64,000 bases of DNA from SpSt-539 sp964549445 (lineage in GTDB: Bacteria; Planctomycetota; Phycisphaerae; UBA1845; UTPLA1), in NCBI GenBank assembly GCA_964549445.1, contig CAZJVS010000018.1, positions 1 to 64,000 of the forward strand, written 5' to 3'. Positions 8,433 to 17,226 of this stretch are shown in pieces. The notes below the pieces were generated by a model. It saw only the letters and a list, made by a program, of their open reading frames with translations, was not told the DNA's origin and made no database searches. How positions within the stretch are numbered: the first letter of the stretch is position 1; each line of letters opens with the position of its first letter. The position numbers were made by a program, and so were the translations under genes.

Positions 8433-8747
8433 CTACGCGATTGCTCGTCGTCGGCCGATCGTGCGCTTGCTGCGCCGGCCGGTGCGAGCGGCGGAACGGG
8501 GGGCCGGAATGCCGCGAAGCAGCCCTTCCGTCGACAGGTCCTCGTCAATCTGAGGCCAGTGGATGCCATAGCCGCCGCCGCTGAGTTCCCACTTCTTGCG
8601 TTGCGCCGGCGTCGCGTCGAGCAAGCGCGGATACCAGACGAGCGGGACGATGATGGTCCTGCCGTCGACCAAATCGACGCGAAGGGTGTCATCCGTGAAC
8701 GACACGTGTTTCGCCCTCGCGCCCGGGCTAAGCTCCGAAGTATTCAT
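8433..8747 (-). CDS. DUF2442 protein
   Basis: The protein is 104 residues long. The stretch DDTLRVDLVDGRTIIVPLVW, then YPRLLDATPAQRKKW and GIHWPQIDEDLS, are the diagnostic blocks of DUF2442, a small domain often encoded next to DUF4160 in mobile and chromosomal gene pairs. The last 25 residues are a basic, Arg-rich tail beyond the domain. Its start overlaps the end of the upstream DUF4160 gene by 20 bases, implying coupled translation. Toxin-antitoxin or regulator roles have been suggested for such pairs; I treat this as unproven. Confidence 0.82.
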   Translation of the reverse strand: MNTSELSPGARAKHVSFTDDTLRVDLVDGRTIIVPLVWYPRLLDATPAQRKKWELSGGGYGIHWPQIDEDLSTEGLLRGIPAPRSAARTGRRSKRTIGRRRAIA

Positions 8748-8964
8748 TCCATGCCCTCAAAAACTCCCGCTGTCGTGCGAGAATGATCCGACGTACCTCG
8801 CGTAGCTCGCGCGGACTAAAGCCGACGTTGCGGGCGAGCGTGACCGGGACCAGCCAGAACTTCGCCGATTGGGCGTCGCGGTCCACGTGGACATGGGGCG
8901 GCTCACCCATGTCGTGGCTGACGAAGTATACGCGGTACGGACCGATGCGGGCTATTGTCGGCAT
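8728..8964 (-). CDS. DUF4160 protein
   Basis: The 78-residue protein has the family signature MPTIARIGPYRVYFVSHDMG followed by EPPHVHVDRD, which supplies conserved histidines in a beta-rich N-terminus, and a C-terminal helix (ELREVRRIILARQREFLRAW). DUF4160 is a small domain of unknown activity that is usually paired with DUF2442, as here. It is the upstream gene of the overlapping pair. It starts 26 bases from the dnaK terminator region and must have its own promoter in that space or be read through from dnaK. Confidence 0.85.
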   Translation of the reverse strand: MPTIARIGPYRVYFVSHDMGEPPHVHVDRDAQSAKFWLVPVTLARNVGFSPRELREVRRIILARQREFLRAWNEYFGA

Positions 8965-8982
8965 CGCAACGAGCCCTCTTCA

Positions 8983-9018
8983 CAAACAAAAAGCCCCGGG
9001 CACGCGCCCCGGGGCTTT
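8983..9018 (-). terminator. Rho-independent terminator of dnaK
   Basis: On the minus strand an 11-bp stem (AAAGCCCCGGG with its complement, 8990-9000 and 9008-9018) has a 7-nt loop and is followed by a U-rich tract (complement of 8983-8992). It lies just after the dnaK stop at 9030. Confidence 0.92.
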
Positions 9019-9029
9019 GATTCGGCTCG

Positions 9030-10973
9030 TTACTTCTTCACTTCAAACTCGGCGTCGATGACATCGTCATCTTTCTTCCCGCCGCCGGGCGCCCCGGCCC
9101 CGACCGGTTCGCCCTCGCCCGGGCCTCCGGGCCCTCCGCCGGGCCCGCCGCCGGGTTTGCCGCCGCCCTTCTTGGCCGCCTCCTCATACATGATCTTGCC
9201 GATGGCCTGCCCCGCCTCCTGCAGGTTCTCCATCGCCTTCTTGATCGACCCGGCGTCGTCCTTCTTCAACACCTCGCGCAGGTTGTTGACCGCCGTCTCG
9301 ATCTTGCCGCGCTCGCCGGCCGGCACCTTGTCGCCGTGCTCCTTGAGCGTCTTCTCCATCGAGTAGAGCGCCGCGTCCGCCTGGTTGCGGATGTCGGCCA
9401 GCTCGCGCTTCTGCTTGTCCTGGTCGGCATAGCTCTCGGCCTCGCGCCGCATCTTCTCGACCTCGTCCTTCGACAATCCCGACGAGCCCTTGATCTCGAT
9501 CTTCTGCTCCTTGCCGCTCGCCATGTCCTTGGCCGAGACGTTCAGGATGCCGTTCGCGTCGATGTCAAACGTGACCTCGATCTGCGGCATGCCTCGCGGT
9601 GCCGGCGGAATGCCGGTCAGGTTAAAGCGCCCGAGCGTGCGATTGTCGATCGCCATCGGCCGCTCGCCCTGCAATACGTGGATGGTCACTTCGGTCTGAC
9701 CATCGGCCGCCGTGCTGAAGGTCTCCTTCTTGCTCGTCGGGATGGTCGTGTTCCGCGGAATCATCGCGGTCATGACGTTGCCGAGCGTCTCAACGCCCAG
9801 CGAAAGCGGCGTCACGTCGAGGACCAGGATGTCCTTCATGTCGCCCGCGATGATCGACGCCTGGATCGCCGCACCAACGGCGACCGCCTCGTCCGGGTTG
9901 ACCGACTTGTTCGGCTCCTTGCCGAAGATCTCCTTGCACAGCTTCTGCACCGACGGCATCCGCGTGCTTCCGCCGACGAGGATGACCTCGGCGATGTCGG
10001 CCGGGCTGAGCTTCGCGTCTTCCATCGCCTTGAGGCACGGCCGCCGGCAGCGCTCGGTCAGGTCGTGGGTGAGCTGCTCAAACTTGGCCCGGGTCAGCGT
10101 CTCGGTCAGGTGCTTCGGCCCGCTCGCATCGGCCGTGATGAACGGCAGGTTGATGGTCGTCTCCATGCTGGTGGAGAGCTCGCACTTGGCCTTCTCGCAG
10201 CCCTCCTTGAGGCGCTGCAACGCCATCGGGTCCTTGCGGAGGTCGATGCCGGTGTTCTTGCGGAAGTTCTCGGCCACGTAGTCGATCAGGATCTGGTCGT
10301 AGTCGTCGCCGCCGAGGTGCGTGTCGCCGTTGATGCTCAGCGTCTCAAACACGCCGTCACCGACGTCGAGAACGCTGATGTCGAAGGTTCCACCGCCCAG
10401 GTCGAAGACGGCGATCTTGCCGCCCTTCTTCTGCTCCATGCCGTAGGCCAGTGCAGCCGCGGTCGGCTCGGGCAAAACGCGCTTGACCTCGAAGCCGGCG
10501 ATCTCGCCCGCCTCCTTGGTCGCCTTGCGCTGGGCGTCGTTGAAGTAGGCCGGCACGGTGATGACCGCCGCCGTGACCTTCTCGCCGAGGTAGTCCTCGG
10601 CGGTCTTCTTCAGGTCCTGCAGGATCATCGCGGAGATCTCGGGCGGGCTGTATTGCTTGCCGCGGATGTTGACGCGGACGAGCTCTTCCGATCCGCCGAC
10701 GATCTCGTAGGGGACCAGCTTCTCTTCCGAGCCGACTTCGCTGTGCCGCCGGCCCATGAACCGCTTGATCGAGAAGACGGTGTTCTTCGGGTTCGTCACC
10801 TGCTGGTGCTTGGCGATCTGGCCCACAAGCCGCTCGCCCTTCTCCGTGAAGCCGACGACGCTGGGAGTCAGGCGCGAGCCCTGGGCATTGGTGAGGACCT
10901 TGGGCGCCCCGCCTTCCATCACGGCCACAACCGAGTTAGTCGTGCCGAGGTCGATTCCGATGATTTTTGACAT
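9030..10973 (-). CDS. dnaK: Chaperone protein DnaK (Hsp70)
   Basis: The protein has 647 residues, the normal DnaK length. The N-terminus MSKIIGIDLGTTNSVVAVMEG is the ATPase phosphate-1 motif, and IAVFDLGGGTFDIS and VILVGGSTRMPSVQ are further ATPase signatures. The substrate-binding beta domain (VTPLSLGVETLGNVMT, then NTTIPTSKKETFSTA) follows, then the helical lid. The C-terminus is a Gly/Pro-rich linker ending in DDDVIDAEFEVKK, the DnaK-type tail. ATG 10973 is chosen over the upstream in-frame start at 11063 because AAAGGA precedes it and the ATPase domain begins at once. grpE and dnaJ are not adjacent. No CIRCE element was seen in the 235-base upstream gap. Confidence 0.98.
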   Translation of the reverse strand: MSKIIGIDLGTTNSVVAVMEGGAPKVLTNAQGSRLTPSVVGFTEKGERLVGQIAKHQQVTNPKNTVFSIKRFMGRRHSEVGSEEKLVPYEIVGGSEELVRVNIRGKQYSPPEISAMILQDLKKTAEDYLGEKVTAAVITVPAYFNDAQRKATKEAGEIAGFEVKRVLPEPTAAALAYGMEQKKGGKIAVFDLGGGTFDISVLDVGDGVFETLSINGDTHLGGDDYDQILIDYVAENFRKNTGIDLRKDPMALQRLKEGCEKAKCELSTSMETTINLPFITADASGPKHLTETLTRAKFEQLTHDLTERCRRPCLKAMEDAKLSPADIAEVILVGGSTRMPSVQKLCKEIFGKEPNKSVNPDEAVAVGAAIQASIIAGDMKDILVLDVTPLSLGVETLGNVMTAMIPRNTTIPTSKKETFSTAADGQTEVTIHVLQGERPMAIDNRTLGRFNLTGIPPAPRGMPQIEVTFDIDANGILNVSAKDMASGKEQKIEIKGSSGLSKDEVEKMRREAESYADQDKQKRELADIRNQADAALYSMEKTLKEHGDKVPAGERGKIETAVNNLREVLKKDDAGSIKKAMENLQEAGQAIGKIMYEEAAKKGGGKPGGGPGGGPGGPGEGEPVGAGAPGGGKKDDDVIDAEFEVKK

Positions 10974-11208
10974 GCGTTGTTCCTTTCTTCCCCGTTCGCA
11001 AACGGAGACCGGGCGCGCAGAGCGCAGGACGGCACCGCTGTAGATGCAATGGGGGTGCCACACCAGCCGCGGCCGGGCCTGTGCTCGTAATTAGTGATCT
11101 ATCAGAGGGTTGCGTGCCTGGCAGTCCAGCCGCATTCGATGCAACCCCTGCCAGAGTGACATTGCTTTAAGTCCCTTGGCAGTCTGGGGCTTGCGCCGAA
11201 TGGCCGTA

Positions 11209-12345
11209 TCAGGTGGGGGCGAGAGCAGCGGCGACTTCGTCGGCGCGAACGTCCTCGGCCCATTCAAGCCGACCTGTTTCGCGAAGCAAGAGGAAACGGA
11301 CACGGCCCGCGGCGGCCTTTTTGTCGCGGGCCATGTAGGGCCAGAGAGCAGCAGCGTCGAGTCCGGCCGGCGGTGAAACAGGAAGACCGAGGGCGGTCAA
11401 CGCGGCACTGGTCCGTTCGACGACCTCGGGCGCAGTGAGCCCGCGGGCGCGGCCGAGCTTCAGAGCGGCGACAAGCCCGATCGCCACGGCCTCCCCATGC
11501 CGCAGCTCAAAATTGGCGGCCGCTTCCACTGCATGCCCGATCGTGTGCCCAAAGTTCAGCGCCGCCCGGCCGATTCCATCGCTGCCGCCCGTTTCGTGTT
11601 CGTCGTCGCGAACGACCGACGCCTTGATGGCGACGTTGCGGCGGACGAGTTCGACGATGGTTGACTCGTCCTGGTCGGCGATCGCGGCGCCGTTTTCGGC
11701 GAGCCAATCGAGCAACGCGGCATCGCGGATGAGCCCGTGTTTGACGGCCTCCGCAAGGCCGGCCCGGAAGTCGCGCGGCGGCAGCGTGCGAAACGTATCG
11801 GTGTCGATGAGCACCAGCCGCGGCTGGTGAAACGCACCGACAAGATTCTTCCCGGCCTTCAGGTTGACGGCCGTCTTACCACCGGTCGAGGCGTCGATGG
11901 CGCCTTCGGTCGTGGTCGTGCAGTTGATAAAGGGTACGCCGCGAAGCCACGTCGCCGCGGTGAACCCGGCCAAGTCGCCGATCATCCCGCCGCCGAGCGC
12001 GATGATCGGGCTCTGGCGGTCGAAGTGAAGTTCGGCAAGCCGCTCCGCCAGCCGTTCGACCTGCGCGAGCGACTTCGATGATTCGCCGGGCGGGACCGAA
12101 AGCGTGTCGGCCTGAATGTCGGCGGCGGCGAGGGTTTTTCGCAGCCCTCCGCCGTGGATCGCGGCCACCGTGTCATCAGCAATGATGGCGGCACGACGGC
12201 CTGGCACGCGTTCAGCGATGAGTTTGCCTGCGGAGCCGAGCAGCCGCGGTCCGATCGCGACGTCGTAGGCGCTGCCGGTGAGTGCGACGTGATGGATAAC
12301 GGGCTGGCTGATCGTTCTGCTCCGCTGCAAGTGATTAACTAGCAT
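11209..12345 (-). CDS. aroB: 3-dehydroquinate synthase
   Basis: This 378-residue cytoplasmic enzyme of the shikimate pathway converts DAHP to 3-dehydroquinate using NAD and a divalent metal. The sequence shows GGGMIGDLAGFTAATW (NAD site), a TTTTEGAIDASTGGKTAVN segment matching the family TTLLA-VDASVGGKTGVN block, LAEAVKHGLI (metal-ligand Glu), and NFGHTIGHAVE with RHGEAVAIG (metal-ligand His residues). ATG 12345 is the first Met before the domain; it lacks an obvious ribosome-binding site, and the frame stays open upstream to 12522. It is upstream of dnaK on the same strand, with 235 bases between them. Confidence 0.95.
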   Translation of the reverse strand: MLVNHLQRSRTISQPVIHHVALTGSAYDVAIGPRLLGSAGKLIAERVPGRRAAIIADDTVAAIHGGGLRKTLAAADIQADTLSVPPGESSKSLAQVERLAERLAELHFDRQSPIIALGGGMIGDLAGFTAATWLRGVPFINCTTTTEGAIDASTGGKTAVNLKAGKNLVGAFHQPRLVLIDTDTFRTLPPRDFRAGLAEAVKHGLIRDAALLDWLAENGAAIADQDESTIVELVRRNVAIKASVVRDDEHETGGSDGIGRAALNFGHTIGHAVEAAANFELRHGEAVAIGLVAALKLGRARGLTAPEVVERTSAALTALGLPVSPPAGLDAAALWPYMARDKKAAAGRVRFLLLRETGRLEWAEDVRADEVAAALAPT

Positions 12346-12420
12346 AACGATCGGCAATGCGAGGCGCGGACTCGTGAACCGGAAGTGCCGCTTCGTCGTA
12401 TAAGGGATGGGAGGGCGTGG

Positions 12421-12453
12421 CGGGTGTGTTCTCCAAGTTGTTTGGAGCACCCG
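12421..12453 (-). promoter_or_regulatory. Hairpin in the aroB leader region
   Basis: Two nested stems, CGGGTG/CACCCG and CTCCAA/TTGGAG, flank a 5-nt loop, with a 4-nt bulge on one side. They lie about 75 bases upstream of the aroB start. No U-tract follows on either strand, so a terminator is unlikely. A role in leader structure is possible but unproven. Confidence 0.3.
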
Positions 12454-12484
12454 GGCGGTGATGGCAAGCGGAGCGAGGACCTCT

Positions 12485-12502
12485 GCAAAATATAAGTTTT
12501 GC
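12485..12502. promoter_or_regulatory. AT-rich palindrome, possible operator
   Basis: GCAAAA and TTTTGC form a perfect inverted repeat around TATAAG in the divergent aroB/folC gap, an otherwise GC-rich area. The site could be a repressor operator or a minus-strand -10 region for aroB. Confidence 0.3.
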
Positions 12503-12691
12503 GATGCTATAACGATAGACACGAGGTCCGGGAAAATAGGCCTTCGCGACGGACATCGGCGCGGGGCAAAATCAGGAGTTAGATCGAATCCGGCTCGCTG
12601 GCGGATGTCGGATCGAAATCACAAAGCGTTTTATGAACTGATGTTACGAATCATTTCAGGGAATTGGCACGCTGGTTGCGTTGCTCTTTTC

Positions 12692-12720
12692 TTGACGTAA
12701 CTGCCATTGGCAAGTATCCT
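12692..12720 (+). promoter_or_regulatory. Sigma-70-type promoter for folC
   Basis: TTGACG (12692-12697) and TATCCT (12715-12720) are separated by 17 bases, a strong match to the consensus. The expected transcription start near 12727 is only about 4 bases before the folC ATG at 12731, so the message would be leaderless or nearly so. Confidence 0.6.
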
Positions 12721-12730
12721 GTAGCCCTTT

Positions 12731-14143
12731 ATGAGCCATTCAACCATCGCATCTCGCCCGCCGACTCGGGTCGCCGGGACCGCCATCCGCACCTATCGAA
12801 ACGCCGTCGCGTTCCTCGATAGCTTGCCTAATTTCGAGAAGCGGCCCACGCCCCGGACGATCGCCAACGCCTTTAAGTTGAGCCGCATGACGCGCTTACT
12901 GGCGGCGCTCGGCAATCCGCAGCGCGAGTTCAAGACGGTGCACATCGCCGGCACCAAGGGCAAGGGCTCGACCTCTGCCATGCTGGCCGGAATGCTTCAA
13001 ACAAATAATATGTCGATCGGGCTCTACACGTCGCCCCACCTCCTCGACACGCGGGAGCGAATCAAGGTAAACGATCGCATGATCTCCGAGCCCGAGATGG
13101 CTCGGCTCGTCGCGAAGGTCGCGACCGTCATCCGCAAGATGAAGAACGACCCGCCGACCTATTTCGAAGCCCTGACGGCGGTCGCCTTCCTCTACTTCGC
13201 CAGCCGCGAAGTCGACCTCGCTGTCATCGAGACCGGCCTCGGCGGCCGACTCGACGCGACCAACCTCATCCGCCCCGAGGCGTGCGGGATCACCAGCATC
13301 AGCTACGACCACATGCAGGTATTGGGCACGTCGCTGACCCAGATCGCCGAAGAAAAGGCCGGAATCTTCAAGCCCGGCGTACCGGTCATCAGCGCCCCGC
13401 AGCATCCGGATGTCGAAAAAGTCCTCCGCCGCGTCGCCGCAAAGGTCGGTTGTCCGATCTTCCTGGCCGGCAAGGATTTCGAGTTCAGCATCCGCTTCGA
13501 GTCATCGCGCGACACGGGTCCTCAGACTCAAATCTGCGTGACGACACCGACGAGCCACTGGGAGCACCTCGAAGTGCCCATGCTCGGCGACCACCAGGCC
13601 CACAACTGCGCCGTGGCCCTCGGGCTGCTCGACCAGCTCAAGACCAAGGGCTACACCATCAGCGAAGAGGCGGTGATTAACGGGCTGGCGAAAGTCGTCC
13701 TGCCGGGCCGAATGGAGATCGTTCACGATCATCCGCGCGTCCTGGTTGACGGGGCCCACAACGCCGCCAGCATCCAGGCCCTGATTCACGCGATCGGCCA
13801 GAACATCACCTGCGACTCGATGATCGTCCTGTTCGGCTGTAATGCTGACAAGGACGTGAAGGGCATGCTCAATCTGCTTTCGCAGGGGGCCGACAAGGTC
13901 ATCTTCACACGCAGCACCAATCCGCGGGCCGTGCCGCCGAACGAACTGGCCCAGCAGTTCAAGGAGCTGACCGGCCGGGCCGAGCAGTGGTCGGACACGC
14001 TGTCGGGTGCGCTGGAAATCGCCCTCAAGGCGGTGACCCGCGACGACCTCGTGTGCGTCACCGGCTCGTTCTACCTCGTCGCGGACGCCAAGCGGCTCTT
14101 CGCAAAGAAGAACCCGCTCCAGCCGCGCGAAGCCCTGGTGTAA
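12731..14143 (+). CDS. folC: Bifunctional folylpolyglutamate synthase / dihydrofolate synthase
   Basis: This 470-residue Mur-ligase family enzyme adds glutamate to dihydropteroate and folates, using ATP, in the cytoplasm. The P-loop HIAGTKGKGSTSAML is at about residues 71-85. SPHLLDTRERI and the ETGLGGRLDATN block follow, and VDGAHNAASIQAL marks the C-terminal domain. The N-terminus YRNAVAFLDSLPNFEK is the usual FolC opening, preceded here by about 21 extra residues. No alternative start exists between 12731 and that block, and there is no ribosome-binding site, in line with the near-leaderless promoter arrangement. Confidence 0.95.
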   Translation: MSHSTIASRPPTRVAGTAIRTYRNAVAFLDSLPNFEKRPTPRTIANAFKLSRMTRLLAALGNPQREFKTVHIAGTKGKGSTSAMLAGMLQTNNMSIGLYTSPHLLDTRERIKVNDRMISEPEMARLVAKVATVIRKMKNDPPTYFEALTAVAFLYFASREVDLAVIETGLGGRLDATNLIRPEACGITSISYDHMQVLGTSLTQIAEEKAGIFKPGVPVISAPQHPDVEKVLRRVAAKVGCPIFLAGKDFEFSIRFESSRDTGPQTQICVTTPTSHWEHLEVPMLGDHQAHNCAVALGLLDQLKTKGYTISEEAVINGLAKVVLPGRMEIVHDHPRVLVDGAHNAASIQALIHAIGQNITCDSMIVLFGCNADKDVKGMLNLLSQGADKVIFTRSTNPRAVPPNELAQQFKELTGRAEQWSDTLSGALEIALKAVTRDDLVCVTGSFYLVADAKRLFAKKNPLQPREALV

Positions 14144-14166
14144 CGCATTCCCGATTTTCCCTGTAA

Positions 14167-14496
14167 TCAACCCTGCGTGGCGGCGTCGATGGCCTGCTGG
14201 ACGCGCGTCATGAGTTCGAGGTAATCGGCCTGCGCCTTCATCATCATCTTGAGTTTCTCGTTGCCGATCATGTCCGATTGCAGCGTGGCGAGCCGTCGCT
14301 TGTCGTCGGCCTCGATCGGCTTGCCGGAGGCCTCGAGTTGCTGAAGCTTGTCGGCCGCGTCCTGGTAGGCCCGAAGCATCTTCTGGGCATCGGCGTCGGC
14401 CGCCACGGCCCGGGCCGCGTCAAAGAACGCCTTCGAGCGCGGGTGTTCGGCGATCTTCTTGCCGAGGGCGGCGGCGTCCGCGATGATCTCCTGCAT
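14167..14496 (-). CDS. YlbF/YmcA family regulator-like protein
   Basis: The 109-residue protein is almost entirely helical and charged. The run IIADAAALGKKIAEHPRSKAF and the ADAQKMLRAYQ segment match the YlbF/YmcA (Com_YlbF) family. In Bacillus, members of this family form the Y-complex with RNase Y and affect mRNA maturation, competence and biofilms. The ATG at 14496 has GGAGG at a good distance; a TTG two codons earlier lies too close to it. It is divergent from rnr, so an RNA-related role is attractive but is only an inference. Confidence 0.82.
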   Translation of the reverse strand: MQEIIADAAALGKKIAEHPRSKAFFDAARAVAADADAQKMLRAYQDAADKLQQLEASGKPIEADDKRRLATLQSDMIGNEKLKMMMKAQADYLELMTRVQQAIDAATQG

Positions 14497-14670
14497 GTTC
14501 AACTCCTCCCGCGAGCCACGCGCGGGCGCCGAAACGCCGGAAGCATTCCGGATCGCGGCGAAGCGAGTAGTCCCATTTGTTTTCTCATTTCAACGAATCG
14601 ATAACCACTTACACATTGCGTCGCATGCCGCGGACCATCCGCAAGTCACGCGACGAGTTTGGAACCATGA

Positions 14671-16947
14671 ATGACACAACCCTTTTCTGATCGAATCCTA
14701 CGCTTTATTTCCCAGCCCGGCTATCGGCCGGTGCGGCTGCGCAAGCTGGCGCGGCTGATGGGCATCGCCGAGGAAGAGCACGGCGAATTCCGCGAGGCCG
14801 TCGACGCCCTCAAGCGCGTCGGACGCGTCGTCCTCGGAACCGACAGCTCCCTCACCCTGCCCCAGACGCCGCGCCACTTCGTCGGCATCTATCGTTCGAA
14901 TCCGCGCGGCTTCGGCTTCGTCGTCCCGGAAAACCCGGACGCCCACGAAGACCTCTTCATCCCGCCCGGCGCGGCGCTCGACGCCACCACCGGCGACACC
15001 GTCGAGTGCGACATCGAGCACCGCCGCGGCAAGGAAGGAAAGACCATCGCCGGCCGTATCGTCCGTGTCGTACAGCGCGGCCACAACCGCTTCGTCGGCG
15101 AGCTCTGCCACGAAAACGGCCGCTGGTACGTTCGGCCCGACGGCAACCGCCTTCACGTTCCCATCTTTGTGCAGGATGCGGGGGCGAAGTCGGCGCGGGC
15201 CGGCGACCAGGTCGTCGTCGAAATCCTCACCTATCCGGCCAAGGACCGGCAAGCGACCGGCGTCATCGTCGAACGCCTCGGTAAGCGCGGCCAGCCCGGC
15301 ATCGATGTGCTCGGCATCATCCGCGAGCACCAATTGCCGACCGAGTTCTCGGAGGAGGCACTCGACGACGCCCGAAGAGCGATCGCTGCCTTCGACCCGC
15401 AGCGCGATGCCCGTCAACGCGAAGACCTGCGTAACGAAACGATCATCACGATCGACCCCGACGACGCCCGCGACTTCGACGACGCGATTTCGCTCAAGCG
15501 GCTGCCGCGCGGCCGCGGCGCAGCGTGGGAGCTGGGCGTCCATATCGCCGACGTCAGCGCCTTCGTAAAGCCCGGCACGGCCCTCGACGACGAGGCCCGG
15601 CAACGCGGCAACAGCGTCTATTTTCCGCGACACGTCATCCCCATGCTGCCCGAAACCATCTCGAACGGCGTCTGCAGTCTGCAGGAAGCCGAGCCGCGAC
15701 TCTGCAAGAGCGCCTTCATTGAGTACGACGCCGATGGCGAGGTCATCGGAGCGCGCTTCGCCAACACGATCATCCAGTCGGCGAAGCGGCTTACCTACCG
15801 CCAGGCCTCCGGCATCGTCGACGGCCACACCGGCGGCTTCTCGCAGCCGGTCGTCGCGCTGATGCGCGACATGGACACGCTGGCCCGCGCGATCCAGAAG
15901 CGCCGGCAGGCCGCCGGGCAGATCGTGCTCGATCTGCCCGAGACCGAACTGGTTCTCGACGACGACAATCGCGTCGTCGATGCCCGGACGGCCGATCAGA
16001 GCTTCAGTCACACGATCATCGAGATGTTCATGGTCGAGGCGAACGAAGCCGTCGCGCGCCACCTGGAGCTGCGCGAAGTCCCGTTCCTCCGCCGAATCCA
16101 CCCCGAGCCGGACAACGACGGACACGAAACGCTGCGGCGCTTCGTCCGCGTCGCCGGCCACAACCTGCCGAAGACGATCCAGCGGTCCGACCTGCAAAAG
16201 CTGTTGGCCCACATCAAAGGCCGGCCGGAGTCATTTGCGGTCAACCTCGCCGTGCTGAAGTCCATGGAACAGGCCGTCTACTCGCCGAAGAAGGAAGGAC
16301 ACTACGCCCTGGCGAGCAAGTGCTACTCCCACTTCACCAGCCCGATCCGCCGCTACACCGATCTGACGATTCATCGCTCCCTCGGAGAGTTGCTCGCGGG
16401 CGGCGACAGCGGCCGCGGTCGCGGTGGACGCAAGTCGGCCCTGCATCGCAGCGTCGACGGCGACGGCGTCGATCTCGCCAAGCTCGGGCGTCATCTCTCG
16501 TTCACCGAGCGCCGCGCCGCCGACGCCGAGCGCGAACTCAAGACCGTGAAAATCCTCGAACTGCTCGGCCAGCACGTGGGTGAGAAGTTCCGCGGCGTGA
16601 TTACAGGCGTGACAAACTTCGGCATGTTCGTCCAGCATCCCCGCTTCGGCATCGACGGCCTCGTGCGTCACGACCAGATGCCGGACGACTACTGGATCAC
16701 CGACGCCGCCTCCGGTTCGATGGTCGGCCAGCGGACTCGGCAGCGATTCACCATTGGCGACGTGGTGACGGTTGAGATCGCCGACGTGGACATCGGCGCA
16801 CGCGAGCTGAACCTGCGAATGGCAGAAGAGCGAAAGCCGGGAACGAAGGGACATCACCTGCGTGGGAAGTCGACGTCACATGCGCGTAAGCAGCCGCACA
16901 AGCCTCCATCCAGAAGAGGCCACCGCAAGGGACGGAGACGGCGCTAA
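14671..16947 (+). CDS. rnr: Ribonuclease R
   Basis: This 758-residue 3'-to-5' exoribonuclease digests structured RNA processively. The domain order is an N-terminal winged helix (residues about 1-65), cold-shock OB domains (about 70-235), the RNB catalytic domain with TIDPDDARDFDDAI (about 261-274, the magnesium-binding Asp cluster), an S1 domain (about 637-720, GVITGVTNFGMFV), and a Lys/Arg-rich tail. This is the complete RNase R layout. The start ATG overlaps an upstream ATGA and has no strong ribosome-binding site. An RRM protein and a desaturase lie downstream, which may form a cold-adaptation neighbourhood. Confidence 0.95.
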   Translation: MTQPFSDRILRFISQPGYRPVRLRKLARLMGIAEEEHGEFREAVDALKRVGRVVLGTDSSLTLPQTPRHFVGIYRSNPRGFGFVVPENPDAHEDLFIPPGAALDATTGDTVECDIEHRRGKEGKTIAGRIVRVVQRGHNRFVGELCHENGRWYVRPDGNRLHVPIFVQDAGAKSARAGDQVVVEILTYPAKDRQATGVIVERLGKRGQPGIDVLGIIREHQLPTEFSEEALDDARRAIAAFDPQRDARQREDLRNETIITIDPDDARDFDDAISLKRLPRGRGAAWELGVHIADVSAFVKPGTALDDEARQRGNSVYFPRHVIPMLPETISNGVCSLQEAEPRLCKSAFIEYDADGEVIGARFANTIIQSAKRLTYRQASGIVDGHTGGFSQPVVALMRDMDTLARAIQKRRQAAGQIVLDLPETELVLDDDNRVVDARTADQSFSHTIIEMFMVEANEAVARHLELREVPFLRRIHPEPDNDGHETLRRFVRVAGHNLPKTIQRSDLQKLLAHIKGRPESFAVNLAVLKSMEQAVYSPKKEGHYALASKCYSHFTSPIRRYTDLTIHRSLGELLAGGDSGRGRGGRKSALHRSVDGDGVDLAKLGRHLSFTERRAADAERELKTVKILELLGQHVGEKFRGVITGVTNFGMFVQHPRFGIDGLVRHDQMPDDYWITDAASGSMVGQRTRQRFTIGDVVTVEIADVDIGARELNLRMAEERKPGTKGHHLRGKSTSHARKQPHKPPSRRGHRKGRRRR

Positions 16948-17226
16948 CCGCGCCTGGGCGGACAAAACCCTCGCTATTGTGTCCAAATGCGACTTCTTCC
17001 GCACAAACAGGAATTACACGGAATTCGGATGGATCGCCTCTGATTTCCGGCTATAGTCCTGGCGGTTGGTTGACGACCGAGTCACCGAGTAAGCGTCACG
17101 TCAGTTCGTTCCGCCCCTCGATTGCACTCTCGCCTGTCCTTCCGTTGTGGGCCCGACTGTTGGCCTCTTTCATCGTGACCCTGAAAGCAATAGATCGGGT
17201 CCCCATCCTGCAATTGGAGAACAATC

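Noticed and set aside
11118..11154. Sigma-54 promoter upstream of dnaK (TGGCAGGGGTTGCA on the minus strand)
   Set aside because: The GG and GC elements are two bases too close for the -24/-12 spacing.
10974..11208. CIRCE operator upstream of dnaK
   Set aside because: No TTAGCACTC/GAGTGCTAA inverted repeat was found on either strand.
17070..17110. Third copy of the structured RNA element in the RRM leader (GAGTAAGC)
   Set aside because: Only a short match exists. The GGGAGGCCC block and the terminator hairpin are absent.
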